In this document: positions 19,013-27,299 of the stretch, one piece after another
How positions within the stretch are numbered: position 1 is the first letter of the stretch
Layout: every line of letters starts with the position of its first letter
Assembly (NCBI RefSeq): GCF_000152945.2
Contig: NC_020830.1
Coordinates: forward strand, 1,870,501-1,934,500
From: Polaribacter sp. MED152
GTDB taxonomy: Bacteria; Bacteroidota; Bacteroidia; Flavobacteriales; Flavobacteriaceae
Reading direction: 5' to 3'
DNA: 64,000 bases
Position numbers and translations under genes: made by a program
The notes under the pieces: generated by a model
The model's database searches: none
Seen by the model: only the letters and a program-made list of their open reading frames with translations
What the model was told of the DNA's origin: nothing

Positions 19013-21229
19013 TTACTCTTTTAATTGAGCCAAAATTGCTTTGGCTTTTTCTGCTTCTTCTGTATTACCATAATTTACAACGATAAACTCTAAAGCTGCT
19101 TTGTATTCTTCTTTAGTTTTGTACTTGCCAATAGCTAAAACTCTCAACAACTCGAATTTTGGAAGTAACTCAGCATTCGGAATTGATGGCAGAAATTCAT
19201 CAACTTGAGTAATTACTTCATCAAACTGATCATCTTTATACAAATAATACAGTTTTTTATACTTGACTTCCACTTCATTCACCTCAACTTCATCTTCAAA
19301 AACAACATTCGGATTTAAAATTACCTGGGCAAATTTGGTTTCTGGATAATCTGTAAGAATTACATTTTTGTAAGGTGCTGCTTTGCTTTCATCTCCTAAA
19401 GTGATATATAGTTGATACAAATGCCAATTAATAGGCAAAACAAGCGCTTCATCTTTATTTAACTCATTTACTCTTACAAGTCTTTGTTCTGCTAAATCAA
19501 AATTCTTAAACTGCTCTTTATATATTAAACCTAACTCATAAAGTGCTTCGTTTCTTATAACAACTAAACTGTCTATTACTGATTGTTCTGTAGGAATTGT
19601 GCTTAGGTAAGTATCTAAATCATACTTAGCATTTGCCTTTTTAGCAGATACTGAATCTTTGGCTGCAATACCAATACTTGCTTTTTCAGACCATCTCCAA
19701 TTGTCTTCTAAACGTCTATTACCCCAAATTTTAAAGAATTCTGATTTTCCAAAACTTAACGACTGATTGTTGTAAAAATACCACTCGCCCTTTTTTGCAG
19801 ATTGTATACCACTTATAGGGTTTGCAAAAGCCATTTGATTCAATCTTAATTGAGCAGCTGCTTCATCTGCCTCCTTAATTTTTTCGATATAATTTGTAAA
19901 GTAAGCAACTTGCTCGTCTTTTGTAAGTGTTGCAATTTTTACAATACTATCATTAGTTTGTACAACATCTTCAAACTTTATTAACGATGCTAAGTTTTTG
20001 TATTTACGCTTAATTCTTCTAATTCTAAGTTTTAGAGTGTCTTTGGTAAACTGCAAAACACTATCATAATAAGCACTTGCGTTTTGATATTCTGCTTCTT
20101 TAAATGCTAGGTTTCCTAAATTTTCATAGGTAAACGTTTTTTGCTTATCGCCTGCATTTGCTGCTCTTAATGAATTGTAATAATTGTTCTTGGCAAGCTG
20201 AATACTATCATTCTTTTCGTGTAAAACTGCTGTTTGATAATACAACTCATCTAAATAAGGTCTGTTTTCTCTATCCTTAATTAACTCTTGTAAAGTGTTT
20301 AAAACTACAACAGAAGTAGAATCGTTTGTAATGTTTCTTGCCAATTCTATATTAGCATGAATTTTATATTTGTAAGGCGATTTTTTAAAGTTTGCCAAAC
20401 GATTAAATACCAAATTAGCAGAATCTTTCTTATTCTCTAAACTATAAATTTGCCCTAAAACAAATAAATTTCTAGCTCCTTGTGCTTTATTCTCTAAAGT
20501 TCTTGTGGCTAATTGTAAGTGCTTTTTTGCATTTTGTAAACTATCGCTTTTTACATATGCTATAGCCAATGCTGTATGTGCTTGTTCTTTAATTTTATTT
20601 GGTAAGTCTGACTCTAACGTGTCTTTTATAACCAACAATAATTTCATGGCTTCTATTGCAGTTTCTTCATTATCTAGCCTGATATTGGTTTTGGCTCTCC
20701 AAATTTTTGTTTCTGCAATTAAATCTGCATTCGGATAATTTGCAATAACATAATTAAAAGCCTCTACTGCAGGTATAAATCTTTGCTGATAATAACGTGA
20801 TTTTCCTAAAAGTAAATACGCATTATCTATTTGCCTATTTCTTTCAATACCATCTATATTCATGCCATGCTTTTGAATGGCTTTTACTGCTTTTTCTTCT
20901 GCTCTTTCAAAAGTAGTGGTTGGTTTTTTGTCATCATCATCGTCATTATTGAAACCATTTCCTAAATTATTATTAAAGGTTGGTGCAATAATTTTATCTT
21001 CTTCGAACTCAATAGGCTCTATTGGTAATTGTAAAAACCAATCGTCTCTATAGCTATTGTTAATTTCGTCTATGCCTTTATCAAAAGCATTATTACCATT
21101 AAATAAAACGTTATATTTTGTAGTTAAAGCGTGGTAATTTCTACTAATTACAGAATCTTTTTTAGTGCTGCAAGAAGCAACTACAGCAATAAACGTAAAC
21201 AAGAAAAGGTACTTAAATGTAATTTTCAA
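19013..21229 (-). CDS. sprE: T9SS/gliding TPR lipoprotein SprE (PorW)
   Basis: A 738-residue lipoprotein (signal peptide, lipobox VASC, Cys at 20) made of many TPR-like helical pairs, for example AYLLLGKSRYYQQRFIPAVEAFNYVIANYPNA at about 130-165. The start SRNYHALTTKYNVLFNG and the overall layout match SprE of Flavobacterium johnsoniae (PorW of Porphyromonas), which is needed for type IX secretion and gliding. An acidic run (DDDDDKK, about residue 97) lies in a linker. SprE is usually somewhat longer. Upstream of, and in line with, the bactofilin and atp genes; 43 bases separate it from the bactofilin gene. Confidence 0.85.
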   Translation of the reverse strand: MKITFKYLFLFTFIAVVASCSTKKDSVISRNYHALTTKYNVLFNGNNAFDKGIDEINNSYRDDWFLQLPIEPIEFEEDKIIAPTFNNNLGNGFNNDDDDDKKPTTTFERAEEKAVKAIQKHGMNIDGIERNRQIDNAYLLLGKSRYYQQRFIPAVEAFNYVIANYPNADLIAETKIWRAKTNIRLDNEETAIEAMKLLLVIKDTLESDLPNKIKEQAHTALAIAYVKSDSLQNAKKHLQLATRTLENKAQGARNLFVLGQIYSLENKKDSANLVFNRLANFKKSPYKYKIHANIELARNITNDSTSVVVLNTLQELIKDRENRPYLDELYYQTAVLHEKNDSIQLAKNNYYNSLRAANAGDKQKTFTYENLGNLAFKEAEYQNASAYYDSVLQFTKDTLKLRIRRIKRKYKNLASLIKFEDVVQTNDSIVKIATLTKDEQVAYFTNYIEKIKEADEAAAQLRLNQMAFANPISGIQSAKKGEWYFYNNQSLSFGKSEFFKIWGNRRLEDNWRWSEKASIGIAAKDSVSAKKANAKYDLDTYLSTIPTEQSVIDSLVVIRNEALYELGLIYKEQFKNFDLAEQRLVRVNELNKDEALVLPINWHLYQLYITLGDESKAAPYKNVILTDYPETKFAQVILNPNVVFEDEVEVNEVEVKYKKLYYLYKDDQFDEVITQVDEFLPSIPNAELLPKFELLRVLAIGKYKTKEEYKAALEFIVVNYGNTEEAEKAKAILAQLKE

Positions 21230-21260
21230 AACTGGCGATTCTAAAATTATTTCTTTAACA

Positions 21261-21318
21261 AAAGCTAAAAGCTGTAATTTACAACTATTTTCTAGCGAAA
21301 ATAGTATAAATACAGCTT
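21261..21318 (-). terminator. Two-stem hairpin between the ABC ATPase gene and sprE
   Basis: The inner stem ACTATTTTC/GAAAATAGT (21284-21292 with 21297-21305, loop TAGC) is enclosed by an outer stem AAGCTGTA/TACAGCTT (21269-21276 with 21311-21318). On the minus strand the structure comes 33 bases after the ABC ATPase stop and is followed by a T-rich stretch, so it probably ends the PadR operon. It may also act as a leader structure for sprE. Confidence 0.6.
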
Positions 21319-21350
21319 GTAAAAATAATAATTAATTAAAGATTGGCTAA

Positions 21351-22046
21351 TTATACAGCAAAATAGCTTTCTAATTCTTGCAAGGTCTCTGCAGAAGTAA
21401 CTATATCTTTTACTACATTTCCTTTATCTAGAACTACAATTCTTTCGCAAACTTCGGTTACATGTGTTAAATCATGACTAGAAATTAGCACTGTAACTTC
21501 TCTATTTTCTGTTAATTCTTTAATGATTTTTTTTAGCCTTATTTGTGTTGTTGGATCTAGATTTGCAAATGGCTCATCTAAAATTACAACTTGTGGGTTA
21601 CCCATCATTGCAGCTACAATACCTACTTTTTTCTGGTTACCTTTACTAAGATCTCTTAGGTATTTCTTTTTACCTATAATTTCTTGGTTAAAAAATTCAT
21701 CAAACTGATTAATAAATTTAGTAACATCTGCTTTATTCATGCCTCTTAAATCGCCAACAAACTCAAAGTATTCTTCTGCTGTTAAATAGCCAATTAAAAA
21801 AGATTCATCTATAAAAGAACCTGTAAATGATTTCCAGTCTTCACTTGTATTTACTTGAATATCATGATTTACAATAGCACCAGTTGTTGGCCTAATTAAA
21901 TCTAGTAGAATGTTAAAATATGTGGTTTTACCTGCACCATTATTACCTACTAAACCAAAACTTTGGCCTGTTGGAATTTCTAATTCGTTAATATTTAAAA
22001 CCTCTGCAGATCCGTATTTTTTTGAGAGTTGTGTAGTTTGTATCAT
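21351..22046 (-). CDS. ABC transporter ATP-binding protein
   Basis: A 231-residue ATPase with Walker A GNNGAGKTT (34-42), an LSKGNQKK signature and Walker B VVILDEPFANLDP. The LIRPTTG and SSHDLTHVTEVC segments are typical of ABC-2 exporter ATPases. The upstream gene (8-base gap) encodes a DUF5687 permease, which is presumably its membrane partner. Last gene of the PadR operon. The cargo is unknown; drug, lipid or peptide export or channel-type stress response are all possible. Confidence 0.9.
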   Translation of the reverse strand: MIQTTQLSKKYGSAEVLNINELEIPTGQSFGLVGNNGAGKTTYFNILLDLIRPTTGAIVNHDIQVNTSEDWKSFTGSFIDESFLIGYLTAEEYFEFVGDLRGMNKADVTKFINQFDEFFNQEIIGKKKYLRDLSKGNQKKVGIVAAMMGNPQVVILDEPFANLDPTTQIRLKKIIKELTENREVTVLISSHDLTHVTEVCERIVVLDKGNVVKDIVTSAETLQELESYFAV

Positions 22047-22054
22047 GGCTTTGT

Positions 22055-23521
22055 TTAGTTTTCTTGATTAAATGCGTGAATCATTACATACTTGTTTGTA
22101 ATGTATTTTTTTGTGATGGCTTTCATTATTTTTTTGTGTAATGCAATACCTATAAATCCTAAAACAGCTAAGGTTATACATGCAATTTCGAAGCTTACCA
22201 ACCAATTAATTAGACCAAAAATTGCCATTGGTAACACCATTAAAGGCAAACCAATTAACCATTGTACAGCACCTGTACCTTGAAAATTAAAGGCCGCTTT
22301 TTCATCTAAATTAATTTTTTTTCTGTTGAAAGTTCCTCCAAATAAAATTACGTGCGTATTTACACCTACATTATAAATCATGGCTGCAAAGTGAACAACC
22401 AGAACTTTCCAACCAAAGTAAACATAAGGAATACCTAGCACAAAAAGAGCTACAACACTAATTGTCATTATTGTAAATTTCGATTCTAAATACCTTTCGT
22501 ATTTAAAATTCTGACTCATTAACATCTTGTAATAGCTGCTATCCCAAGCAGGAATAAATTGCCCAAAGTTTATTAAGAAAGTTCCTGTAGAAAAAATACC
22601 AACCAATACATACATAAACTCCATGCCTTTATACATTGGGTTAGGATAAAATATTAAACCATATAATAATCCCACTAAAATCATCCATACTCCAGACTTT
22701 GTTCTTTTATTTCTCCACATTAAACGTAAATCGTTTTTAATAAAAGGAGCCAAATCACCCAACTTATCAGCAAAAGATAAATCTGCTGCATTTACTTCTT
22801 TGGTTTGCTCAGTAATAATAGCATCTAAATACACCTCATTTCTTAGCTGTTTGTAGTTTATACTGTATAGAAAGAAAAGTAATGCTGCAAAAGCAACTAC
22901 CATAATTGGGTTTTCGTAAATAAAGTCGAAGCCTTTACCTATAAATCCTGGTAAATTGAACCAATTAAAATAATTTACGAGATAACCAGCTACCAAAAGC
23001 GTAACTAAACCTGCAAATATTTTGGTGTTTTTATTGATTAAAAAGTTTAAGTAATTTACAGACTGAATAATAAAAACCATTGTAAATAACCAACCTAAAA
23101 CTCCAGCTACATTATAACCTTGCATTATTAAAACAACTGCAAATGGTATGTAGAAAAACAAACTCATAATATTAAAAAATGAGAATGACGATTTTATAAG
23201 TATAAAGTGAACAATTTTACTTTTAGGAATTGGCAGTGTTAACATTGGTTTTATATTCATTACTGGAAGCTTTTGCATGAGGTATCTAAAAATTAAATCG
23301 CCCACAATTGCAAAAAGTAAAAATGCATTAACCACCACTAAAGGATCTTGTTCTGGATACATTTCTTTCAAAATCCAATAACCTCCTACACCAATTATTA
23401 AAAAACTAACTACAAAGTATAGTGCAAAAAGCACCAATAGAATATTTAGAAAAACACTTTTTTGCCAATTTGCAGCTCTAAAATATTGTTTCCATTCTAG
23501 TTTAAGGAAATGTGAAATCAT
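22055..23521 (-). CDS. DUF5687 family ABC exporter permease
   Basis: A 488-residue protein with about 11-12 hydrophobic helices and no signal peptide. The start HFLKLEWKQYFRAANWQKSVFLNILL looks like the amphipathic entry of ABC-2 permeases, and it resembles the DUF5687 family of Bacteroidota. It sits 8 bases upstream of the ATPase gene, strongly suggesting one exporter. The family has no assigned substrate that I know of. Upstream are four paralogous membrane proteins and a PadR regulator, which probably control or modulate it. Confidence 0.85.
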   Translation of the reverse strand: MISHFLKLEWKQYFRAANWQKSVFLNILLVLFALYFVVSFLIIGVGGYWILKEMYPEQDPLVVVNAFLLFAIVGDLIFRYLMQKLPVMNIKPMLTLPIPKSKIVHFILIKSSFSFFNIMSLFFYIPFAVVLIMQGYNVAGVLGWLFTMVFIIQSVNYLNFLINKNTKIFAGLVTLLVAGYLVNYFNWFNLPGFIGKGFDFIYENPIMVVAFAALLFFLYSINYKQLRNEVYLDAIITEQTKEVNAADLSFADKLGDLAPFIKNDLRLMWRNKRTKSGVWMILVGLLYGLIFYPNPMYKGMEFMYVLVGIFSTGTFLINFGQFIPAWDSSYYKMLMSQNFKYERYLESKFTIMTISVVALFVLGIPYVYFGWKVLVVHFAAMIYNVGVNTHVILFGGTFNRKKINLDEKAAFNFQGTGAVQWLIGLPLMVLPMAIFGLINWLVSFEIACITLAVLGFIGIALHKKIMKAITKKYITNKYVMIHAFNQEN

Positions 23522-23569
23522 AAGTTTGGTGGTTTAGTTTGAGTATAAGTAGTTGATTTGCAGTTTTTG

Positions 23570-24280
23570 TTACAAGTTTTTTACCAATTTATATTCAGGA
23601 TATGTTTCTTGCAACAATTCTTCTGCTTTTTGTGGTAGCACATAGTTTGCTACATAAAAGAATATGAATAGTAAAGTAACTGTTGCAGCTACTAATAATA
23701 ACCAATATATATTTAAACCAGAAAAATCAAATTCTGTTAGGTTGATAAAATTAAATAAGTTGATGAAGGTAAAACCTGTAAAACTATTTTTTGTTGTACC
23801 AATCATGGCCTCCAAAAGAAAAATCTTCTCATCCGTTTTTTCTTTGGCTTTGTGCTCTTTTCTGATTCTATAGGCTGCAACCATTTCAAAAACAGCTAAT
23901 ATTAACAAAACACTTACTATTGCAATTTCTGCAAACGGAATTTGTATTAAACAAAAAACACCTAAAAATATAAGTAAAGTAGTAATTACTTTAGGTAAGG
24001 TAAACCATTCTTTTACAAAGCGAAGTAACAGATGCCAATAGCGTTTATTCATTTGTTTTTGCTTGGCTTCTATAACATCCATAAAACCAAAAACACCAAA
24101 CTTCTTAAATGATTTATCTCTAGCTTCTTCAAAAGATATTTTAGGATTTTCTTCCCAAATTTTCTCTATATCATTAGCTAAATGATCTACCAGTTCTGTT
24201 TGTACATCATAATGATACACAAAGTGCTGTCTTGTAAACTTGTATAGATTATCTATTTGAATTTCTCTAAGTTTCATCAA
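23570..24280 (-). CDS. Paralogous membrane protein 4 of the PadR operon (HAAS-like N-terminus)
   Basis: A 236-residue protein. The N-terminal 75 residues form a soluble helical module with the core YDVQTELVDHLANDIEKIW and the segment DKSFKKFGVFGFMD. Then come about four membrane helices (near 100-118, 121-140, 165-182 and 195-215) and a conserved PQKAEELLQETYPEY tail. Very close to paralog 3 (10 bases upstream), especially in the first 70 residues. The module resembles HAAS/DUF1700-type domains paired with PadR regulators elsewhere (inference). Function unknown. Confidence 0.8.
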   Translation of the reverse strand: MMKLREIQIDNLYKFTRQHFVYHYDVQTELVDHLANDIEKIWEENPKISFEEARDKSFKKFGVFGFMDVIEAKQKQMNKRYWHLLLRFVKEWFTLPKVITTLLIFLGVFCLIQIPFAEIAIVSVLLILAVFEMVAAYRIRKEHKAKEKTDEKIFLLEAMIGTTKNSFTGFTFINLFNFINLTEFDFSGLNIYWLLLVAATVTLLFIFFYVANYVLPQKAEELLQETYPEYKLVKNL

Positions 24281-24289
24281 AAAATAAAA

Positions 24290-24988
24290 TTAAGTAATTT
24301 GATATTCTGGATAAGTTTGAACTAATAATTCTTCTGCTTTTTTAGGAATAACAACTAATGTGATGTAACTAATAATTAAAAATGCTGTAATTAAAAGTGC
24401 AGAATATGCTCTTTTAAAATCGCCCATAGCTAAAAATTCTTTGGCACTAGAAACTGGAAAATCAAAAAAATAGATAAATATAATCGCTGTATTTCCTAAA
24501 CCTTGTATGTTTAAAACATGCTCAAAAAGCCATTTTTTTTGAGTTTGTCTTTGCCTTCGTTTTAATTTACGAGTATTATTAATAAGCATACTAAACTGAG
24601 TGATAGTGCTTGTAATGAATATTCCTAAATAAATCTGATATCCAAAAGAATATTGCTGCAGTTGATAAAAACCAAATAAAAGTAAAATTGTTAAAACGAT
24701 TTTAGGCAAGCTTAACCATTCTTTCGCAAATTTTAAAACGAGTTTAAAATACTTTTTTGTCATTTGAAGTTCTTTACTTTCTACCACATTCATAAAGCCA
24801 AAAACACCAAATTTTTTGAATGATTTATCTCGAGCATCATTAAATGATAATTCAGGCTGCTGCTCCCAGATTTGTTCTATATCATTTGCTAAATGATCTA
24901 CAAGTTCTACTTGCACATCGTAATATTCTACATAGTGCTGTCTTGTAAATTTGTATAAAGATTCTATTTGAATTTCTGTAAGTTTCAT
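24290..24988 (-). CDS. Paralogous membrane protein 3 of the PadR operon (HAAS-like N-terminus)
   Basis: A 232-residue protein with the same layout: helical N-terminal module (YDVQVELVDHLANDIEQIW, then DKSFKKFGVFGFMNVVESK), about four membrane helices, and the PKKAEELLVQTYPEY tail. It overlaps the stop of paralog 2 by 4 bases (ATGA), a sign of translational coupling. Paralogs 3 and 4 are the most similar pair and probably come from the latest duplication. Confidence 0.8.
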   Translation of the reverse strand: MKLTEIQIESLYKFTRQHYVEYYDVQVELVDHLANDIEQIWEQQPELSFNDARDKSFKKFGVFGFMNVVESKELQMTKKYFKLVLKFAKEWLSLPKIVLTILLLFGFYQLQQYSFGYQIYLGIFITSTITQFSMLINNTRKLKRRQRQTQKKWLFEHVLNIQGLGNTAIIFIYFFDFPVSSAKEFLAMGDFKRAYSALLITAFLIISYITLVVIPKKAEELLVQTYPEYQIT

Positions 24989-25641
24989 AAGCTAAGTTCT
25001 TTTTTAATTCTTTCTACTTTTTGTATAGATTCTTTAAAAAGTTGATACCCAGAAAATGTGGCTAACGTAAACAAAGGCAATAGTAAAATCAAAAATATTT
25101 TTTGATAAAAAACATCTAAATAGCCAGAAATTTGTAGTGGTAGATTTATCATTATTAATGCAAATCCGAAGTAAAAAATACCATAATCTAAATGTATAGA
25201 TTTGCCATATTTTTTAAACCAAAGCTTAATGGTTAAAATAAAAAATGGAATAGAAACAATAACGTAACTAGAGAAATTAATTAGTTTAAAAGTTTTTAAT
25301 GGTAAATAATCAAACAAAAAATAATTAATAATTATACCTAGAATTACCAAGAGTATAATAGTTGGACTTTTTAAATAGTTTTTAATGTTTTCAACATATT
25401 TTTTTCTGTAATACTTATTTACATTTTGCCAACCTTGTGTATTTAAATTGTACAAATTATTGTAACAACCAATTCGCTTTAACGAATTATTTAGTTCTTT
25501 TTTAAAATCGTTACTAATTGCATTTTCTTCCAAATCTGTGGCAATATGATCTATCATTTCTAGACGTAAATCCCAATACTTAATACCTCCAGATTTTAAT
25601 CTTTTATCTATTAATTCTATTTGTTCTTTATTTAATTCCAT
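24985..25641 (-). CDS. Paralogous membrane protein 2 of the PadR operon (divergent)
   Basis: A 218-residue protein. The N-terminal module is recognisable (YWDLRLEMIDHIATDLEENA) but the following part differs: a Cys and Tyr/Asn-rich stretch replaces the FKKFGVFGF segment. It has about four membrane helices, and the shared E-E-L-L...YPEY tail is missing; it ends in a basic helix instead. Coupled to paralog 3 by a 4-base overlap and 1 base from paralog 1. The most divergent of the four. Confidence 0.78.
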   Translation of the reverse strand: MELNKEQIELIDKRLKSGGIKYWDLRLEMIDHIATDLEENAISNDFKKELNNSLKRIGCYNNLYNLNTQGWQNVNKYYRKKYVENIKNYLKSPTIILLVILGIIINYFLFDYLPLKTFKLINFSSYVIVSIPFFILTIKLWFKKYGKSIHLDYGIFYFGFALIMINLPLQISGYLDVFYQKIFLILLLPLFTLATFSGYQLFKESIQKVERIKKELSL

Positions 25642-25642
25642 G

Positions 25643-26317
25643 CTAAATAAAAATGTTTGGATATTGTTTTTCTACCATTAATTTATTCTGCTGATACACA
25701 TATTCTCCAGACCAGAAAAAGAGAAATAGTAAAGTAAAACATGCAATAAATATGGTATTATGAGTTGTGTTTGCTAAACTTTCTAAAGATCTGCTATAAC
25801 TAAACTGTAACATCATTACTAGAATATGAAACACTTGCATAAAACCTAAAGTTAAACTCAGGCTTAAAAACTGTTCTTGTTTGTTTCTTTTTCTAGCCCT
25901 AAAGCCAATAATTAACATTAGTAAAACAGAAAATAGCATAAGCGTTAAAAAGAAGTTTTCTTTATTAGAAAAAAACAATTGTGCTTTTAGTAAAACCACA
26001 AATAGTAAACCTGTAATTAAAATTTTTGGAATTTTAAAAAAGGACATTAAATGCTGTAAAGAATGTTTAAAAAACTTGTAAGTAACTGATTTTGTTTTTT
26101 GTTTTAGTAGTTTGCTAAAACCTCTATCAGAAAAATTTCTATGAATTTTTTCAATTTCAGCTTTAAAATTTAAATCAGGATTTTCAGCTAATCTTTGCTC
26201 TAATATATTTGCAAAATGATCTACCAATTCTGTTCTAACATCATAAAATTTAATGCCTGAAACATAAATATAATTATGTAATTGTAGCAGTTGCTCTTTC
26301 GTTAATTCCATAGCCAT
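25643..26317 (-). CDS. Paralogous membrane protein 1 of the PadR operon (HAAS-like N-terminus)
   Basis: A 224-residue protein right after padR (5-base gap). It has the same N-terminal module (YDVRTELVDHFANILEQRL, with the F-S-D-R-G-F segment), about four membrane helices and the tail QQNKLMVEKQYPN, a weaker version of the paralog 3/4 tail. The start shows two close Met residues (MAME), and either could be used. Membrane-bound. Unknown function, but the shared module argues for a sensor or anti-regulator role. Confidence 0.78.
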   Translation of the reverse strand: MAMELTKEQLLQLHNYIYVSGIKFYDVRTELVDHFANILEQRLAENPDLNFKAEIEKIHRNFSDRGFSKLLKQKTKSVTYKFFKHSLQHLMSFFKIPKILITGLLFVVLLKAQLFFSNKENFFLTLMLFSVLLMLIIGFRARKRNKQEQFLSLSLTLGFMQVFHILVMMLQFSYSRSLESLANTTHNTIFIACFTLLFLFFWSGEYVYQQNKLMVEKQYPNIFI

Positions 26318-26322
26318 AAAAT

Positions 26323-26661
26323 TTACTCTAAACTAAACTTTGGGTTTACCAAATGCTGCATCGTTTTTAAAAAATCTTGCATTTCTTCTAACTTATTCGC
26401 AGTTTCTTTAGTGCCATTTTCTGTTAATTTATAGTACTTACGCAATCTATTACCAACTTTAGCTACTTCAACATCTAACAAACCATCTGCTTCTAACTTG
26501 TGTAAAGCAGGGTACAGTGCACCTTCAGTAATTTTTAACTCACCCTTGGTTAATTCTTTCACTTTTTGGGTTATTTCATAACCATACATTTTAGTATTAC
26601 TAGCTAGCAATTTTAAAATGATTGTTTGTAAAGAGCCTTTGTATAATTTCTGATTTCCCAT
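26323..26661 (-). CDS. PadR-family transcriptional regulator
   Basis: A 112-residue winged-helix protein. The PadR signatures are present: LYKGSLQTIILKLLASNTKMYGYEI at the start, KITEGALYPALHKLEADGLL as the recognition region, and YYKLTENGTKE as the wing. The short length places it in the subfamily without the large C-terminal domain. It heads an operon with four membrane paralogs and an exporter. A 40-bp dyad covers its promoter, so autoregulation is likely. The ligand or signal is unknown. Confidence 0.92.
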   Translation of the reverse strand: MGNQKLYKGSLQTIILKLLASNTKMYGYEITQKVKELTKGELKITEGALYPALHKLEADGLLDVEVAKVGNRLRKYYKLTENGTKETANKLEEMQDFLKTMQHLVNPKFSLE

Positions 26662-26690
26662 AATTGAAATATTTAACTAAATAATTATTT

Positions 26691-26735
26691 CAAATATATA
26701 CATAATTTTCTAATGCATAAAAAACTTATGTATAT
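26691..26735 (-). promoter_or_regulatory. padR promoter with overlapping palindromic operator
   Basis: On the minus strand a -7 box TATATTTG (26698-26691) and a -33-like TTTA (26721-26718) are separated by 19 bases, matching the Bacteroidota pattern with one mismatch. Lying over it is a dyad with perfect 10-bp arms ATATACATAA (26696-26705) and TTATGTATAT (26726-26735). It is centred on ATGCAT (26713-26718) with the same axis. PadR operators usually have an ATGT/ACAT-type dyad, so PadR binding here would block the promoter. Confidence 0.7.
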
Positions 26736-26744
26736 TTTTTAGAG

Positions 26745-26778
26745 CAAAAAAAAAGCCTAAAAATTAATTTTAGGCTTT
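26745..26778 (-). terminator. Terminator after trxA
   Basis: The perfect 11-bp stem AAAGCCTAAAA/TTTTAGGCTTT (26752-26762 with 26768-26778, 5-base loop) is followed on the minus strand by a T-run (26745-26754). It lies 20 bases past the trxA stop and separates it from the padR promoter. Confidence 0.87.
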
Positions 26779-26797
26779 ACATTAAATTGTAATAATT

Positions 26798-27157
26798 TTA
26801 TTTTTCTACTTTTAAAACTTCGCCAATTACTCTTTCTAAATCTGCTTTTGGTAAAGCTCCATTTGCCATTTGCGGTTCTCCTTCTGTAGGGCAAAATAGC
26901 ATAGAAGGTATACTTCTAATTTCAAATGCAGCAGAAAGTTCTTGCTCTGCTTCTGTATCTATTTTATAAATATCGATTTTATCTCCATATTCTTCTGAAA
27001 GTTCTTCTAAAATTGGGGCTAACATTTTACATGGGCCACACCAATCTGCATAAAAATCTATCAATGCAGGTCTTTTACCTTCAAACTTCCACTCTTTATT
27101 TTCTTTAAAATTAAATACCTTTTCTAAAAACGTTTCTTTCGTTAAATTCTCTGTCAT
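26798..27157 (-). CDS. trxA: Thioredoxin
   Basis: A 119-residue thioredoxin with the redox motif WCGPC (Trp39, Cys40, Cys43), the YADWCGPCKMLAPILEEL helix and the cis-Pro in IRSIPSMLF. No signal peptide, so it is a cytoplasmic general reductant. Length is near that of E. coli Trx (109). Single gene with a -7-like box TAAATTTG upstream on the minus strand (27184-27177), divergent from the M13 peptidase gene. Confidence 0.92.
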   Translation of the reverse strand: MTENLTKETFLEKVFNFKENKEWKFEGKRPALIDFYADWCGPCKMLAPILEELSEEYGDKIDIYKIDTEAEQELSAAFEIRSIPSMLFCPTEGEPQMANGALPKADLERVIGEVLKVEK

Positions 27158-27299
27158 ATTGTTTTGTAATTTAGTACAAATTTAGTCGAAGCATATTTAA
27201 AATTCTTACAAAACCACATAATTTGAAATTAAAATGTTAATTTGTTGTAACAATTTTAAAATTAGACAACTAATAATAAATTAATCAAAAATCGAAATA

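Noticed and set aside
27177..27184. -7 box TAAATTTG before trxA on the minus strand as a full promoter
   Set aside because: The closest TTTG is 24 bases upstream, outside the usual spacing, so I mention it only with the gene.
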